A DNA stretch of 64,000 nucleotides from Lithodes maja (Eukaryota > Arthropoda > Malacostraca > Decapoda > Lithodidae): contig JBAKBP010010424.1 of assembly GCA_037953745.1 (NCBI GenBank), forward strand, positions 1 to 64,000, read 5' to 3'. The notes below the pieces were generated by a model. That model searched no databases. It had not been told where the DNA came from and saw nothing but the letters and a program-made list of their open reading frames with translations. The translations under genes and the position numbers were made by a program. Of this stretch, positions 55,682-64,000 are shown piece by piece; position 1 is the first letter of the stretch, and each line of letters opens with the position of its first letter.

Positions 55682-55882
55682 AACAAAATTCTCGAGACAA
55701 AAGTGTTAAACTTCCTATGCAAGCACTAATTACTAAATTAACTGGAGTCTCTTAAATGCTTTACTAATTGCCATACAAAAAAAAATATTCTTCAATATGC
55801 ACGCTAAAATACAAACAAACAAATGTTGTACAACTCTGCAAAAATTTATACTGTTCACAAAATCCTAAGCAAGGTCGCCATT
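55682..55882 (-). promoter_or_regulatory. 5' leader with primer-binding site (outer element)
   Basis: The minus strand reads AAATGGCGACCTTGC next to the 5' LTR, the same PBS as the inner element. Remaining leader is A/T-rich. Confidence 0.7.
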
Positions 55883-57732
55883 TGTTATGAACTGGCACTC
55901 GGGTACACAAGGGCTCTCAATCAGGACTCGAATACGGCTCGCTGCCACAACGGAAACACACGATCCCAACCCCTGAGTACTGCCAGCCGAACAAAAAACA
56001 CCAATACCCTCCAGAGTTCAATTTGCTATAACGGGGTATACAAGAACTCGGTACTAGTGTTCAACAACAGACTAATAAAGAGACAGGAATTATCTAGTCT
56101 GGTCAACAATCAAACAATGAAGTAAGAAACAACAACACCAAAGAATAGTGTTGGCCGAAGCCGAAGTAATCCACCCTTGACTATGAACTTAAGAAGTCCA
56201 CCACCCTCTACTTCGGATCGGCACTATTACGTTACGTTAATTAATAGTCCTTAAGCATCGAGCAAGGAATCTTCTGAAAAAAGTTAGATGCTTCTCGGAT
56301 GCTCGTAAGAAGTACGTATCGGATTTTGAACAGTAATTCAATAAGCAAAAACACTGGCAATTAAATACTATTAAAGGCTTAAATTGGCATAAGAATAATT
56401 AAAAGAATATGCAATAGTAATTGGCAAACATTAAAAGGAAGTACTCCGCAAATGCAACGGCAATAGCCTACTCGGATTGTGCTCGTGGGCCACTAATCAC
56501 TAAAGTAGCCAAGCTTGCAACACATGAAATCAATAGTGCATAAACAATATCATACATAAGGAAAGCTTCAATACTATTCTGTATCTACTAATCGAGTAAA
56601 GTCTAGCTGGGGTACTGTAGGCAAAAAGGTGGCAGTGACTGAGCAAAAACGGCTCGTAGCCTAGCGAAGTCCTCACGACTGTTTAAAGTATTACGTTAAA
56701 ACTAACAAGTGCACTTTGAGAAATCCAGATCCCTTGTATCTGGTTTTCTCCCGGCTCCTTGACAAAGTAAAAACAAACTGTTAATAAAATACAGGGTGGT
56801 TAGGCTCTTGCCCTCACGCACTGTAAATTATAAACTCAACACAGTCAGCCGCGAAGACAACCTAGGCTTCACTGAACCGAAACGAGTATGCAGGTTTATC
56901 GCTTAACCACTGCATCAAACAACAACTCGTAACACAGAAAAGCCTTACCCCAGTCTAGCATTACCTAGACTAGCAGAAAACAGGAAAAATAATAATAACA
57001 CACAGGGAAATACATATACAAGTGCAACAAACATAAATCAATCCTATTCTAAGTCAACCCTTCCAAAATAGGCTATCTAATAGTCAAGTATCTCGTGAGA
57101 ACTCAAACGATAATACGTTGGCTGACTAGCTCTGCACCAACGGGACCATGGAAGTTAAACAGGGCAGGGAAAAGAGGAAATAAGAATGTAAGGTAGTAGA
57201 GAAAGTTCCCATCAGTCAGAAGAATATAAATAGTTAGCAAGGGAAAGGAGAAGTCGCTCTGCCTAATGAGTTCTGATGAAAAAATGGCTAGACTTCCCTT
57301 TTATACCCGGCCCTCTAGTGAGCCCAACGTGAACTACTAAGGACCGCCCACTGACAACCATTACGTAATTTCTCTCTCTCCTCTGGGATACACAAAGGCT
57401 CCCCTAGCACTGAGGGAGGGAGGAGTGCTAGTGAGTTAGGCCTACCTCCTGCCTGGTGTACCCACTGACACCTAACTGTGGCTGTTTCTCTTCCCATCAT
57501 TACAAATAAGTTTTACACACAATACTTATAACTAATGATATAAAATAGAACTCGTTGACTCAGATGAAAACAAAATACATATTCATAATACTTATAGTAC
57601 AACGGCTCACACGAACTAAGTTAGGAAACTCTACATAGACTACAGCCAAAGTTCCTGCCCTGACGATCCTAGCGAGAGTGGGGCATGACTAGGCGTTCTG
57701 TACAGCATGCTCACACGTGGACATGCGTCACA
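55883..57732 (-). repeat. 5' LTR of the outer Gypsy element
   Basis: 1850 bp; plus strand TGTTATGAAC...GCGTCACA. It lacks the 480-bp TTAA element found in the partner LTR, so it preserves the empty site. Confidence 0.95.
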
Positions 57733-58260
57733 CTCCCTAGACCTCCATCCAGCTTTTATTAATACCCCAAGTCCCCCAATCGAGATAAATATGTTCATTT
57801 GTCGGTAGAAAAATGCCAAGGCCAAAGACCGGCTCCTGTTAAATTACAAGCTCGTTTTCAAATACCAGGACAATATTGGCTCCTAAATGGCACGAAAGTT
57901 TTTTTTATTTTTTTTTATTATTTTTTTTTTTTTTTTAAAGAGACAATGAACGGAGGAAGGAAAAACACAGATAAAACAAAAAGGTCCATGTGCCTAAAGG
58001 CATCCTCCATTCATAAAATGTTTGTAACAACTGGATTTAAACTTTTGTAGATTGTAAGTTTGTGGAAAGCAACTCGAGGGAAGTGAATTCCAAAGAGTAG
58101 TTGTTATAGGGATAAATGAATTTTGATAAGCAGAAGTTCTGCATTGTGGAGGAGAAAGTGTAAATTCATGGGCGCTCTCAGCTGCCCTAGGTCTTAAAAT
58201 CGACAGACTAATAGGGTGAATGTCTTAAAATCTCTAAAGTAACAGGGAACTTTGTGTGTA
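57733..58260 (-). mobile_element. T1 element, right piece, further split by a LINE fragment
   Basis: Continues T1 from 'ctccctagacctccatccag' through 'ccaaagaccggctcctgtta' to 'ggcacgaaag', where a LINE fragment (57899-58188) intervenes. It resumes with 'gtcttaaaatcgacagacta'. Confidence 0.75.
57899..58188 (-). mobile_element. LINE 3' fragment, minus strand
   Basis: T-rich tail at 57899-57936, then 'aaagagacaatgaacggagg'. The sequence is the reverse complement of the fragment at 42600-42895, including the FWNSL coding remnant. 5'-truncated. Confidence 0.85.
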
Positions 58261-58330
58261 GTTGTTATGAATTAATTTGTAATAGTTTTTATTTTCCCTA
58301 GACCTCCAAGTTTAAAAATAAAAATACCCC

Positions 58331-58404
58331 CAATAAGCTGAATAGAAACGTCTAACAGTAGCCAGGATAAAGTTAAAAGGACGGCACCGGTACTGTAAGG
58401 GTTA
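58331..58404. mobile_element. T2 half element
   Basis: 'gaaacgtctaacagtagcca' and 'ggacggcaccggtactgtaa' followed by GGGTTA. Confidence 0.5.
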
Positions 58405-58436
58405 CATCGGTAAAGGTTGAATGATTGACAACGAAC

Positions 58437-58520
58437 TTAACCCTATCAAGAACAAGGAGTCTTTTCCACGATAGTCTGCCTACTGCCATGCTATGTTATG
58501 CAGCTTAGGAGGGACCACTA
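58437..58520. mobile_element. T2-like left-half remnant
   Basis: Starts 'cttaaccctatcaagaac' and ends in 'ttatgcagcttaggagg', the T2 inner block. Confidence 0.4.
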
Positions 58521-58525
58521 GCAAT

Positions 58526-58615
58526 CAAAGGGATACACTAAAGCTCTCTCACAAGCAAAGGGATACACTAAAGCTCTCTCACAAGCAAAGGGATACACTA
58601 AAGCTCTCTCACAAG
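58526..58615 (+). repeat. 30-bp minisatellite, three copies
   Basis: caaagggatacactaaagct + ctctcacaag repeats at 58526, 58556 and 58586. Confidence 0.9.
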
Positions 58616-58705
58616 CACACCCTACCCTTAATAATTTCGTTTATTAACCCTTACAGTACCGGTGAAGTACTTTCATTTTCATTTCAGTTATATATATACA
58701 GTACA

Positions 58706-58760
<55 letters not shown>

Positions 58761-58763
<3 letters not shown>

Positions 58764-58901
58764 TCTAGTCTCTCAGTGGGGATCGAACCATCGACCATCA
58801 GAACGATAGCCGACGCTTAATCAATTACACCACGGCAGTGATTAAGCGTCGGCTATCGTTCTGATGGTCGATGGTTCGATCCCCACTGAGAGACTAGAAA
58901 C
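58761..58901. repeat. 63-bp perfect inverted repeat of tRNA-like SINE heads
   Basis: Arms 58761-58823 and 58839-58901 are exact reverse complements around a 15-bp loop. Each arm carries a B-box-like GGTTCGATCCC and 'gattaagcgtcggctatcg'. The left arm with the loop, read on the minus strand, extends to an A-box-like GTGGTGTAATTG. So these are two SINE heads placed head to head. (AT)n tracts at about 58712-58760 and 58938-58985 flank the structure. Confidence 0.85.
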
Positions 58902-58935
58902 ATTTAGTGGCTCACGTGTATTTGTGATATATTCT

Positions 58936-58985
<50 letters not shown>

Positions 58986-59013
<28 letters not shown>
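58986..59013 (+). repeat. (GA)n microsatellite
   Basis: About 14 GA units after the AT tract. Confidence 0.9.
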
Positions 59014-59018
<5 letters not shown>

Positions 59019-59228
59019 TTTATGCAGATTAGTAAAGGCCTATGGTAGTTATAAGAAATGTTGTATATAGTTTGCGGCCTTTTGATTGCCTAAATATATC
59101 CTTCTTAAGCTGAATACATATGTCTGTTAGTTGCCAAACCAAAATAAAAAAGGCATCACAGGTACAAAATGGGTTAAAATAGCCTAAATACAATTACAAA
59201 ATGAGCCTTAGTATATGGCACGGGTTAA

Positions 59229-59450
59229 GGGAAGGTATGTCGTTTTTCTAGATCCCCTTTTCGTTCAAGTTTAGCACGATTTGATTATAAGACGTTCGCC
59301 CCATTAGTTTGTTTATTTTAAGATCTTTCGCCTTATTTCTTTGTCAATATTAAGACATTTCGTGCTATTTAGGTGTCGACTATTGTCTTGGCGAGCGAAA
59401 GCGAGCCTGTAATTATTAAATATATAAATAATTATATAACATTTAGCCAC
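59229..59450 (+). mobile_element. T1 element with internal deletion
   Basis: TTAA 59225-59228 and 59451-59454. It has T1 left blocks up to 'ggcgagcgaaagcgagcctg', then AT-rich sequence directly to the end. Confidence 0.7.
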
Positions 59451-59454
59451 TTAA

Positions 59455-59655
59455 CCCGTTCAATAATGGTGACGTCCTTTTTCATTATATTTATCAACTA
59501 TTAGACGATTGTATTCAGTTTAGGAAAGACCTCTAGCAATTAATAGATCTCCAACTCTCTCATTCATCCCTTTTACCTCCAACAAATCGTTCTCAAAGCT
59601 ACATCAATCTAAATATAGCTAAAATACGACAAAACAGACGTCGCCGGTAAACAGC
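59455..59655. mobile_element. T2 element
   Basis: Starts at TTAA 59451-59454 shared with T1. Ends 'cccgttcaataatggtgacg' and 'gacgtcgccggtaaacagct'. Confidence 0.7.
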
Positions 59656-59689
59656 TAACGATATAGAGTATATTAATTCTATTCCCTCC

Positions 59690-59767
59690 CAAAATCAAAT
59701 CCAAACGTCTCTTTCATATTATGAAAGAGACATTTGGATTTGGAGTTGAGAGGGAAGAGGAAGGATT

Positions 59768-59815
<48 letters not shown>

Positions 59816-59950
59816 CGGGGAAGGGGGAGGGGGGGGGGGGGCATTAGAGATGAAGATACACTTTGGACTTAGGACTATTCTTGTATCTGACTTGCCCCTT
59901 CCGTTTATTGTATTAATCAATTTTCTTCCACTCCCAAAATCAAAATATTA
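59690..59950. repeat. (TG)n and poly-G between inverted short arms
   Basis: 'aaatccaaacgtctctttcat' at about 59697 and 'atgaaagagacatttgga' at 59719 form a near-perfect hairpin. (TG)n at 59769-59813 and G-rich 59818-59841 follow. 'actcccaaaatcaaaata' at 59931 echoes 'cctcccaaaatcaaat' at 59685. Confidence 0.7.
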
Positions 59951-59967
59951 ATAGTTTCTTTATTTAA

Positions 59968-60346
59968 AGGGGGTCACCGGTTTTTATATCTTTCTCTCCT
60001 TCTCTCTCTTTCCCTGGCTTGTATCCATACGGCCCCATTCAGCCAACCCTTTTATTTTACGACATTTATGCCCATCCAGGTCTCGATTTCTTCCTGGCGA
60101 GCGATAGCGAGCCAGCATTGTATAGAGAAATTCTGCTTCGCCGGAGACATTTGGCTATCAACAAATGTACAAATTTAGCTTGCTGTCAAAACAAAAATAT
60201 ATATATGCTGGCTCGCTACCGCTCGCCAGGAAAATATTGACACCTGGATTGGGGTAAACGTCTTAAAACAGTAGGCTGAATGGGGCCGAATGGATACAAA
60301 CCAAAGAGAGATGGAGAGAAAGAGAAAAAAAGCGAGGTGGGCCCCC
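59968..60346. mobile_element. T3 foldback TTAA element (best copy)
   Basis: TTAA 59964-59967 and 60347-60350; ends AGGGGGTCACC and the reverse complement of GGTGGGCCCCCT. Long inverted arms include 'gtatccatacggccccattc' / 'gaatggggccgaatggatac' and two inverted cores 'cctggcgagcgatagcgagc' / 'gctcgctaccgctcgccagg'. 379 bp, no coding. Confidence 0.85.
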
Positions 60347-60446
60347 TTAAGCATAATACTTATTCCTGCATGTTTACTTCGGCCCAGTGTTTGTTGAGCA
60401 AACATTTGTTATTATAAACTAAGAAATAGAGACCATAATGTCTTAA

Positions 60447-60641
60447 CCCTCTGAGGATCGATGACGCACTTCTGTTTTTGTTTTCTGGTTATTATTAGAC
60501 GATTTAATGCAGATTAGGAAGGGTATAATATTATGAAATAGTCTATATCCTTGTAATACCCACAGATCCTTCCTAAGCTGCATGAAATCGTCTAATGATA
60601 GCCAAAATTAAACTGCTAAATCGCATCAGAGTTTCAAGGGG
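60447..60641. mobile_element. T2-like element
   Basis: TTAA 60443-60446 and 60642-60645; ends 'ccctctgaggatcgatgacg' and 'tcgcatcagagtttcaaggg'. It contains the 'attagacgatttaatgcag' / 'tgaaatcgtctaatgatag' mirror blocks. Confidence 0.75.
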
Positions 60642-60779
60642 TTAATTGACATGACATGTGTGTGTTTATATGATCCACATTGTTAGAAATTTATCATTAT
60701 GAGGAGAGGCTGATAATCCTTGGCTTGCATTCATTAGAAAGACGAAGATGTATAGGAGATAATGATATATGATAGCTCA

Positions 60780-60945
60780 GGAACGGTAGAAAATTTCAAG
60801 TGCAAACTTGATAGTCATATGAATTACATGGGTTGGGTGTGAATGGGATCTGCCTCGTGTGGGCCGGTCGGCCTTATGCAGAATTCCGATTTCTTAAGCT
60901 CTAACCTAACCTAACCTAACTTAATCTAACTTAACCTAACCTATG
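60780..60945 (+). repeat. LINE 3'-end motif followed by CCTAA repeats
   Basis: Coding-like remains FKCKLDSHMNYMGWV and the phrase 'gggatctgcctcgtgtgggc' match two further copies near 63.7 and 63.9 kb. It is directly followed at 60901-60945 by (CCTAA)/(CTTAA)-type repeats, the complement of the arthropod telomere motif TTAGG. Confidence 0.6.
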
Positions 60946-61339
60946 GTGAGTACACTACCAGACATATATAATTACATTATGCAATATTTCATATTGCATG
61001 GAAACACATTTTATTGATCTATTACTTCTTAATACAACATTTTGTTTTATGTGCCATTTTTCCTAGTCCGTAAATTGCGACATTTTTTCCTATGCCGTTT
61101 TTTCCGGTGCCTTTTTTTCCGAGTACCATTGATAGTCTACATGTATTTTCCTTTACACTAAAAACTATTACTTAACTATTATAACCAGTCCAACTATAGA
61201 ATGTAAGGTATCTTAGTTTAGCCCCCTAGAAATACTTTCTCTAAATTGTTTACTACTCGTATTCATATATTTTGTATTGTCCCCTTTTTCCCAGCTAATT
61301 TAATCCCACAAGGACCCCAATGCAAATACGCCTAACGGC
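60946..61339. other. Non-coding stretch
   Basis: AT-rich. Degenerate 'ccgttttttccggtgcc' type repeats lie at about 61055-61125. No gene. Confidence 0.5.
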
Positions 61340-61535
61340 CTTATTGGACGAACAGACTTCAAGGTGGGGGCGAACGCACTTTATTGTTTGGGCGAAGGGA
61401 CTTCCTTGTTTGGGCGAACAGACTTGCTTGATTGGGCGAACGGACCTTCTCATTTGGGCGAACGGACTGGAAAGTGTTAGCGAACGGATTTTGGGTGAAA
61501 AGACTTGTGAGCGAAAAGACTGTAAACCGAGCTAG
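61340..61535 (+). repeat. Degenerate ~20-bp repeat with 'gggcgaac.gact' core
   Basis: The core recurs about eight times ('gggcgaacgcac', 'gggcgaagggact', 'gggcgaacagact', 'gggcgaacggact' ...) at irregular spacing of about 20-30 bp. A short frame runs through it, but this is composition only. Confidence 0.7.
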
Positions 61536-61829
61536 GTAGCCTATTCCACATGTCTACGACTCTGTTAACAAACCAGTATTTGCCTATATCTTTCCTGAAA
61601 CGAAATTAGTATGTTCTTTTGCGAGTACCCATCCAAATATTGCATTTTGAAGACAAGTCTGTAGCCTACACCTGGGTAGTCTATATATAATTATACTAAA
61701 GCTGTTATGACCCGCTTCCACATTTGGCACCTTAAATCTTGTTGTCTTTACACCTGGTAAAGCTATATTACAGCCTTCACGGCCCACTTACATCTTTGAT
61801 ATTGTTATAGTTATACCCAAGGGAGCAGA
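61536..61829. other. Non-coding spacer
   Basis: Nothing recognised. Confidence 0.5.
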
Positions 61830-63190
61830 GCATGTGTGAGAGTAGGAAATGGTGATTTGAGTGAATGGTTTGAGGTAAAGGTAGGTTTGCGACAGGGTTG
61901 TGTAATGTCACCATGGCTGTTTAATATGTTTATGGATGGTGTGGTGAGGGAGGTGAAAAGGAGAACTATGGGAAGAGGATTGGGTTTAGTAGGAAAGAAT
62001 GGTAGAGATTGGGAGTTGAATCAGTTGCTGTTCGCTGATGACACAGCATTGGTGGCGGATTCTGATGAGAAACTGCAGCAGGTAGTCAAAGAGTTTGGTG
62101 TGGTTTGTGGAAGGAGGAAACTGAAGGTGAACGTCAATAAAAGTAAAGTAATGGTGTGTAATAGGGGAGAGCATAGGGTGAATCTAGATGTGAGGCTGGA
62201 TGGGGAAATATTGGAACAAGTAGAGTGTTTTAAATATCTAGGAGGAACAATAAGCAGGAGTGGAGGTATGGAAGTGGAGGTAAAACAGAGAGTGTGTGAA
62301 GGAAGGAAGGTTTTCGGAGCAATGGGAAGTATGTGGAAGACGAGAAATCTCGGAGTGAAAGTAAAAAGTGCACTGTATCAAGGAATTGTTGTGCCAACAG
62401 TGATGTATGGGGCTGAGACATGGGCTCTGAAGAAAAAGGAGAAAAGAGGGCTGGATGTGATGGAGATGAGCTGCTTGAGGAGTATGTGTGGAGTTACTCG
62501 TAGAGACAGATTGAGGAATGAAGAGATACGTAGGAGAGTGGGGCAGCAGGAACATTTGTCAGCCAGAGTGGACAGAAGGGTGCTGAGCTGGTATGGTCAT
62601 GTTGAACGAATGGGAGATGAAAGGCTTACAAAGAGAATATGCGAGTCAGATACAAGGGGAGATAGAAGGGCAGGAAGACCCCCATTGAGATGGAGAGACT
62701 GTGTAAGAAAGGCTTTGGATGATAGAGGAATGACTATAGATCAGGCAGGGGAAGTGGTGGTGGACAAGAGTGAATGGAGAATGCTTGTGAATAGTTGAGT
62801 GAACACGTGGTCATTTGGAGTAAGGGGTCGGGCGCAAGTTGGACTAGATAATAGTCCATCAGGCGCCTGGCCCGGGGAGACGATTAATATGAAGGGTGTG
62901 CCTGGAAGTGTGGTGGGAGGGCTTGTGGCTTTGGCTCCGCTGCATGTCTGCCTGCCGAGATCGGAACCTCTCCGGGTGGTCAGGGGCCGGGGGAGTGCTG
63001 GAGCGACCTTGGTAACCCTGGTCTCTGGGTCTTCTCCTGGGTGACCTGGATGTGTGAGAGTTTGTGTTTTTTATCTGTGTTTATTTTTTGTTTTATGATG
63101 TTTTTGTGTTTTCCCTGTTCTTGCTCTGTCTTGAGTCGGCTACCCCCAGAGTGGGGATTGGGCCTGAGCATATAGATAGATAGATAGATA
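61830..63190 (+). mobile_element. Second RTE-like LINE, 5'-truncated
   Basis: Starts inside the RT domain, has a 3' UTR of about 370 bp with 'tggggattgggcctgagc', and ends in a GATA-type tail at about 63172-63190, like the element at 1-2.5 kb. Sequence divergence from that copy shows a separate family. Confidence 0.85.
61836..62798 (+). pseudogene. RTE-like reverse transcriptase, N-terminally truncated
   Basis: An open frame of 320 codons that begins within RT. It lacks the palm aspartate block (motif A) and everything upstream. Visible: GLRQGCVMSPWLF (motif B), catalytic LLFADDTALVAD (motif C), KVNVNKSKVMV, FKYLGGTIS, then the C-terminal region with LSWYGHVERMG and RAGRPPLRW. The C-terminus appears complete and in frame, unlike the first RTE copy. 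Not functional because motif A and the endonuclease are missing. Confidence 0.9.
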
Positions 63191-63699
63191 CCCAAGTTAT
63201 ACGATACATATACAGCACATGCATTGTATATCTTGGTAAGACCACAAGAACAAAAGAATACAGGTGTCTGCAGAGTGCCTATGTGGTAGATCCCTCTCAC
63301 ACCCAACCCAACTTATCCATATAAGTATCAAACTTAAGCTTGACCAGAAGAGTTTAACCTGTTGGCTCAGAATACTCATATTTTGGTTGGATTTAGAAAA
63401 TAATATCAGGACTAACAACACCTAAATTAGCGTACCGTAACCTGAGGGCACATGATTGAGTGTTCTAGTGAAATGTGCAGAGTAGGACAGACAGGACAAA
63501 ACGACTACAATAATTAGGTTAGGCTACGTTATTCTTACGTTAGGTGGTACATTACAATTAATATATTACAGTAAACTCGATTACAATACTTTGTTATTAT
63601 ACATTTTGTCTAGGTGTATTTGAAAACGTGTGTGGGTGTGTATGTGTGTACAAGTAGGCCTATGTGTGTGTAAAACTGCATGTGTACGTGGAAATATGC
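63191..63699. other. Non-coding stretch
   Basis: AT-rich with GT-rich stretches at 63620-63690; no gene seen. Confidence 0.5.
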
Positions 63700-63795
63700 A
63701 ATACAATTAGATAGGCATATGGACGAGATGGGTTGGGTGTAAGTGGGATCTGCCGTGTGTGGGCCAATCGGCGTTCTGCAGACCCCTGTTTTCTG
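63700..63795 (+). repeat. LINE 3'-end motif, second copy
   Basis: Remains of LDRHMDEMGWV-type coding and 'gggatctgccgtgtgtgggc', 'ttctgcagacccctgttttc'. Confidence 0.6.
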
Positions 63796-63867
63796 ACGTC
63801 TGACCGTTTTTTGGTGATGTCAGTCCTCATGGTTTTAGTGAGCTGGGCCTATAATTAGGCCTTGTAA

Positions 63868-63940
63868 TTAGGGTTGGGTGTGAGAGGAATCTGCCTTGTG
63901 TGGGCCAATCGGTTTCTGCAGAGTCCCATTTTCTTGTGTT
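63868..63940 (+). repeat. LINE 3'-end motif, third copy
   Basis: 'gggttgggtgtgagaggaat', 'ctgccttgtgtgggccaatc', 'tctgcagagtcccattttct'; about 140 bp after the second copy, so a local tandem arrangement is possible. Confidence 0.6.
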
Positions 63941-64000
63941 CTTAAGATGTGTGTGACGTGTGCGCGTACACTTTGCGTATAAGCAATAACTATTAGTTGG

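Larger units (their letters stand above)
38117..57732 (-). mobile_element. Outer Gypsy (Gmr1-type) LTR retrotransposon, defective
   Basis: A complete minus-strand provirus-like unit. It is bounded by LTRs at 38117-40450 and 55883-57732 with TG...CA ends. A related element is inserted at 43869-53105. Flanks are (g/c)tcc at 38113-38116 and ctcc at 57733-57736, compatible with a 4-bp duplication carrying one mutation. It landed in a T1 repeat, which continues on both sides. Coding parts are gag, protease, integrase, RT and RNase H with several disabling changes. Confidence 0.9.
58648..59173. mobile_element. T2 element expanded by AT repeats and SINE heads
   Basis: TTAA 58644-58647 and 59174-59177; ends 'cccttacagtaccggtga' and 'ggcatcacaggtacaaaatg'. 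T2 sequence is interrupted from about 58690 to 59013 by (AT)n, a 63-bp inverted repeat, (AT)n and (GA)n. Confidence 0.65.

Noticed and set aside
38117..57732. Endogenous retrovirus with an envelope gene
   Set aside because: No frame with envelope features lies between RNase H and the 3' LTR in either element; the gap is only about 280-400 bp.
58839..58901. tRNA gene
   Set aside because: Only the B-box side is tRNA-like, and the sequence is part of a perfect inverted repeat of SINE heads.

Overview
This window reads as intergenic or heterochromatin-like DNA from a large, repeat-rich animal genome. A decapod crustacean is the most likely source, or at least an arthropod. That is inference from the mix seen: RTE-like and Jockey/I-like LINEs, Ty3/Gypsy elements of the Gmr1 type, TTAGG-type short repeats, and very many TTAA-flanked short elements. 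I found no convincing host protein gene, rRNA gene, functional tRNA gene, CRISPR array or bacterial-style operon. Every coding stretch I can recognise belongs to a transposable element.

Layout. 1-10 kb: a 5'-truncated RTE-like LINE (about 996-2485), then a mosaic of short TTAA-flanked elements that I call T1 (ends GGGGAGA), T2 (ends CCCYTTC, usually with ACCGGYGACGTC) and T3 (ends AGGGGG, long foldback). 10.1-12.1 kb: a 34-bp satellite. 12.1-17.4 kb: more T1/T2 copies and a tRNA-headed SINE whose tail matches the LINE at 22-29 kb. 17.4-18.2 kb: a CA-rich minisatellite. 18.6-21.4 kb: a decayed minus-strand LINE split by an RTE-type tail, which itself holds a 203-bp hAT-like MITE with an 8-bp target duplication. 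21.8-29.4 kb: three copies of one Jockey/I-like LINE, one split by a 1.7-kb TTAA-flanked THAP-domain (Kolobok-like) DNA transposon and one nested inside another. 31.3-36.5 kb: a 5.2-kb array of a 24-bp satellite.

38.1-57.7 kb is a nest of two related minus-strand Gypsy elements. The outer one (38117-57732) is broken by several nonsense codons, an integrase catalytic substitution, a LINE fragment and a TTAA element in one LTR. The inner one (43869-53105) sits inside the outer integrase zinc-finger region. It has near-identical 1.8-kb LTRs and an uninterrupted 1699-codon gag-pol. In both, integrase lies upstream of reverse transcriptase, which is the copia-like order known for the Gmr1 group. 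58-64 kb: more TTAA elements, a 63-bp perfect inverted repeat made of two SINE heads, a second RTE-like LINE (61.8-63.2 kb), and three short copies of one LINE 3'-end motif.

How it fits together. The window records successive insertions whose order can be read from nesting, target duplications and empty-site comparisons. TTAA-targeting elements dominate by number. They often share single TTAA sites in chains, and they have hit LINEs, an LTR and one another. All coordinates and comparisons were made by eye; clade names for LINEs and DNA transposons are provisional.
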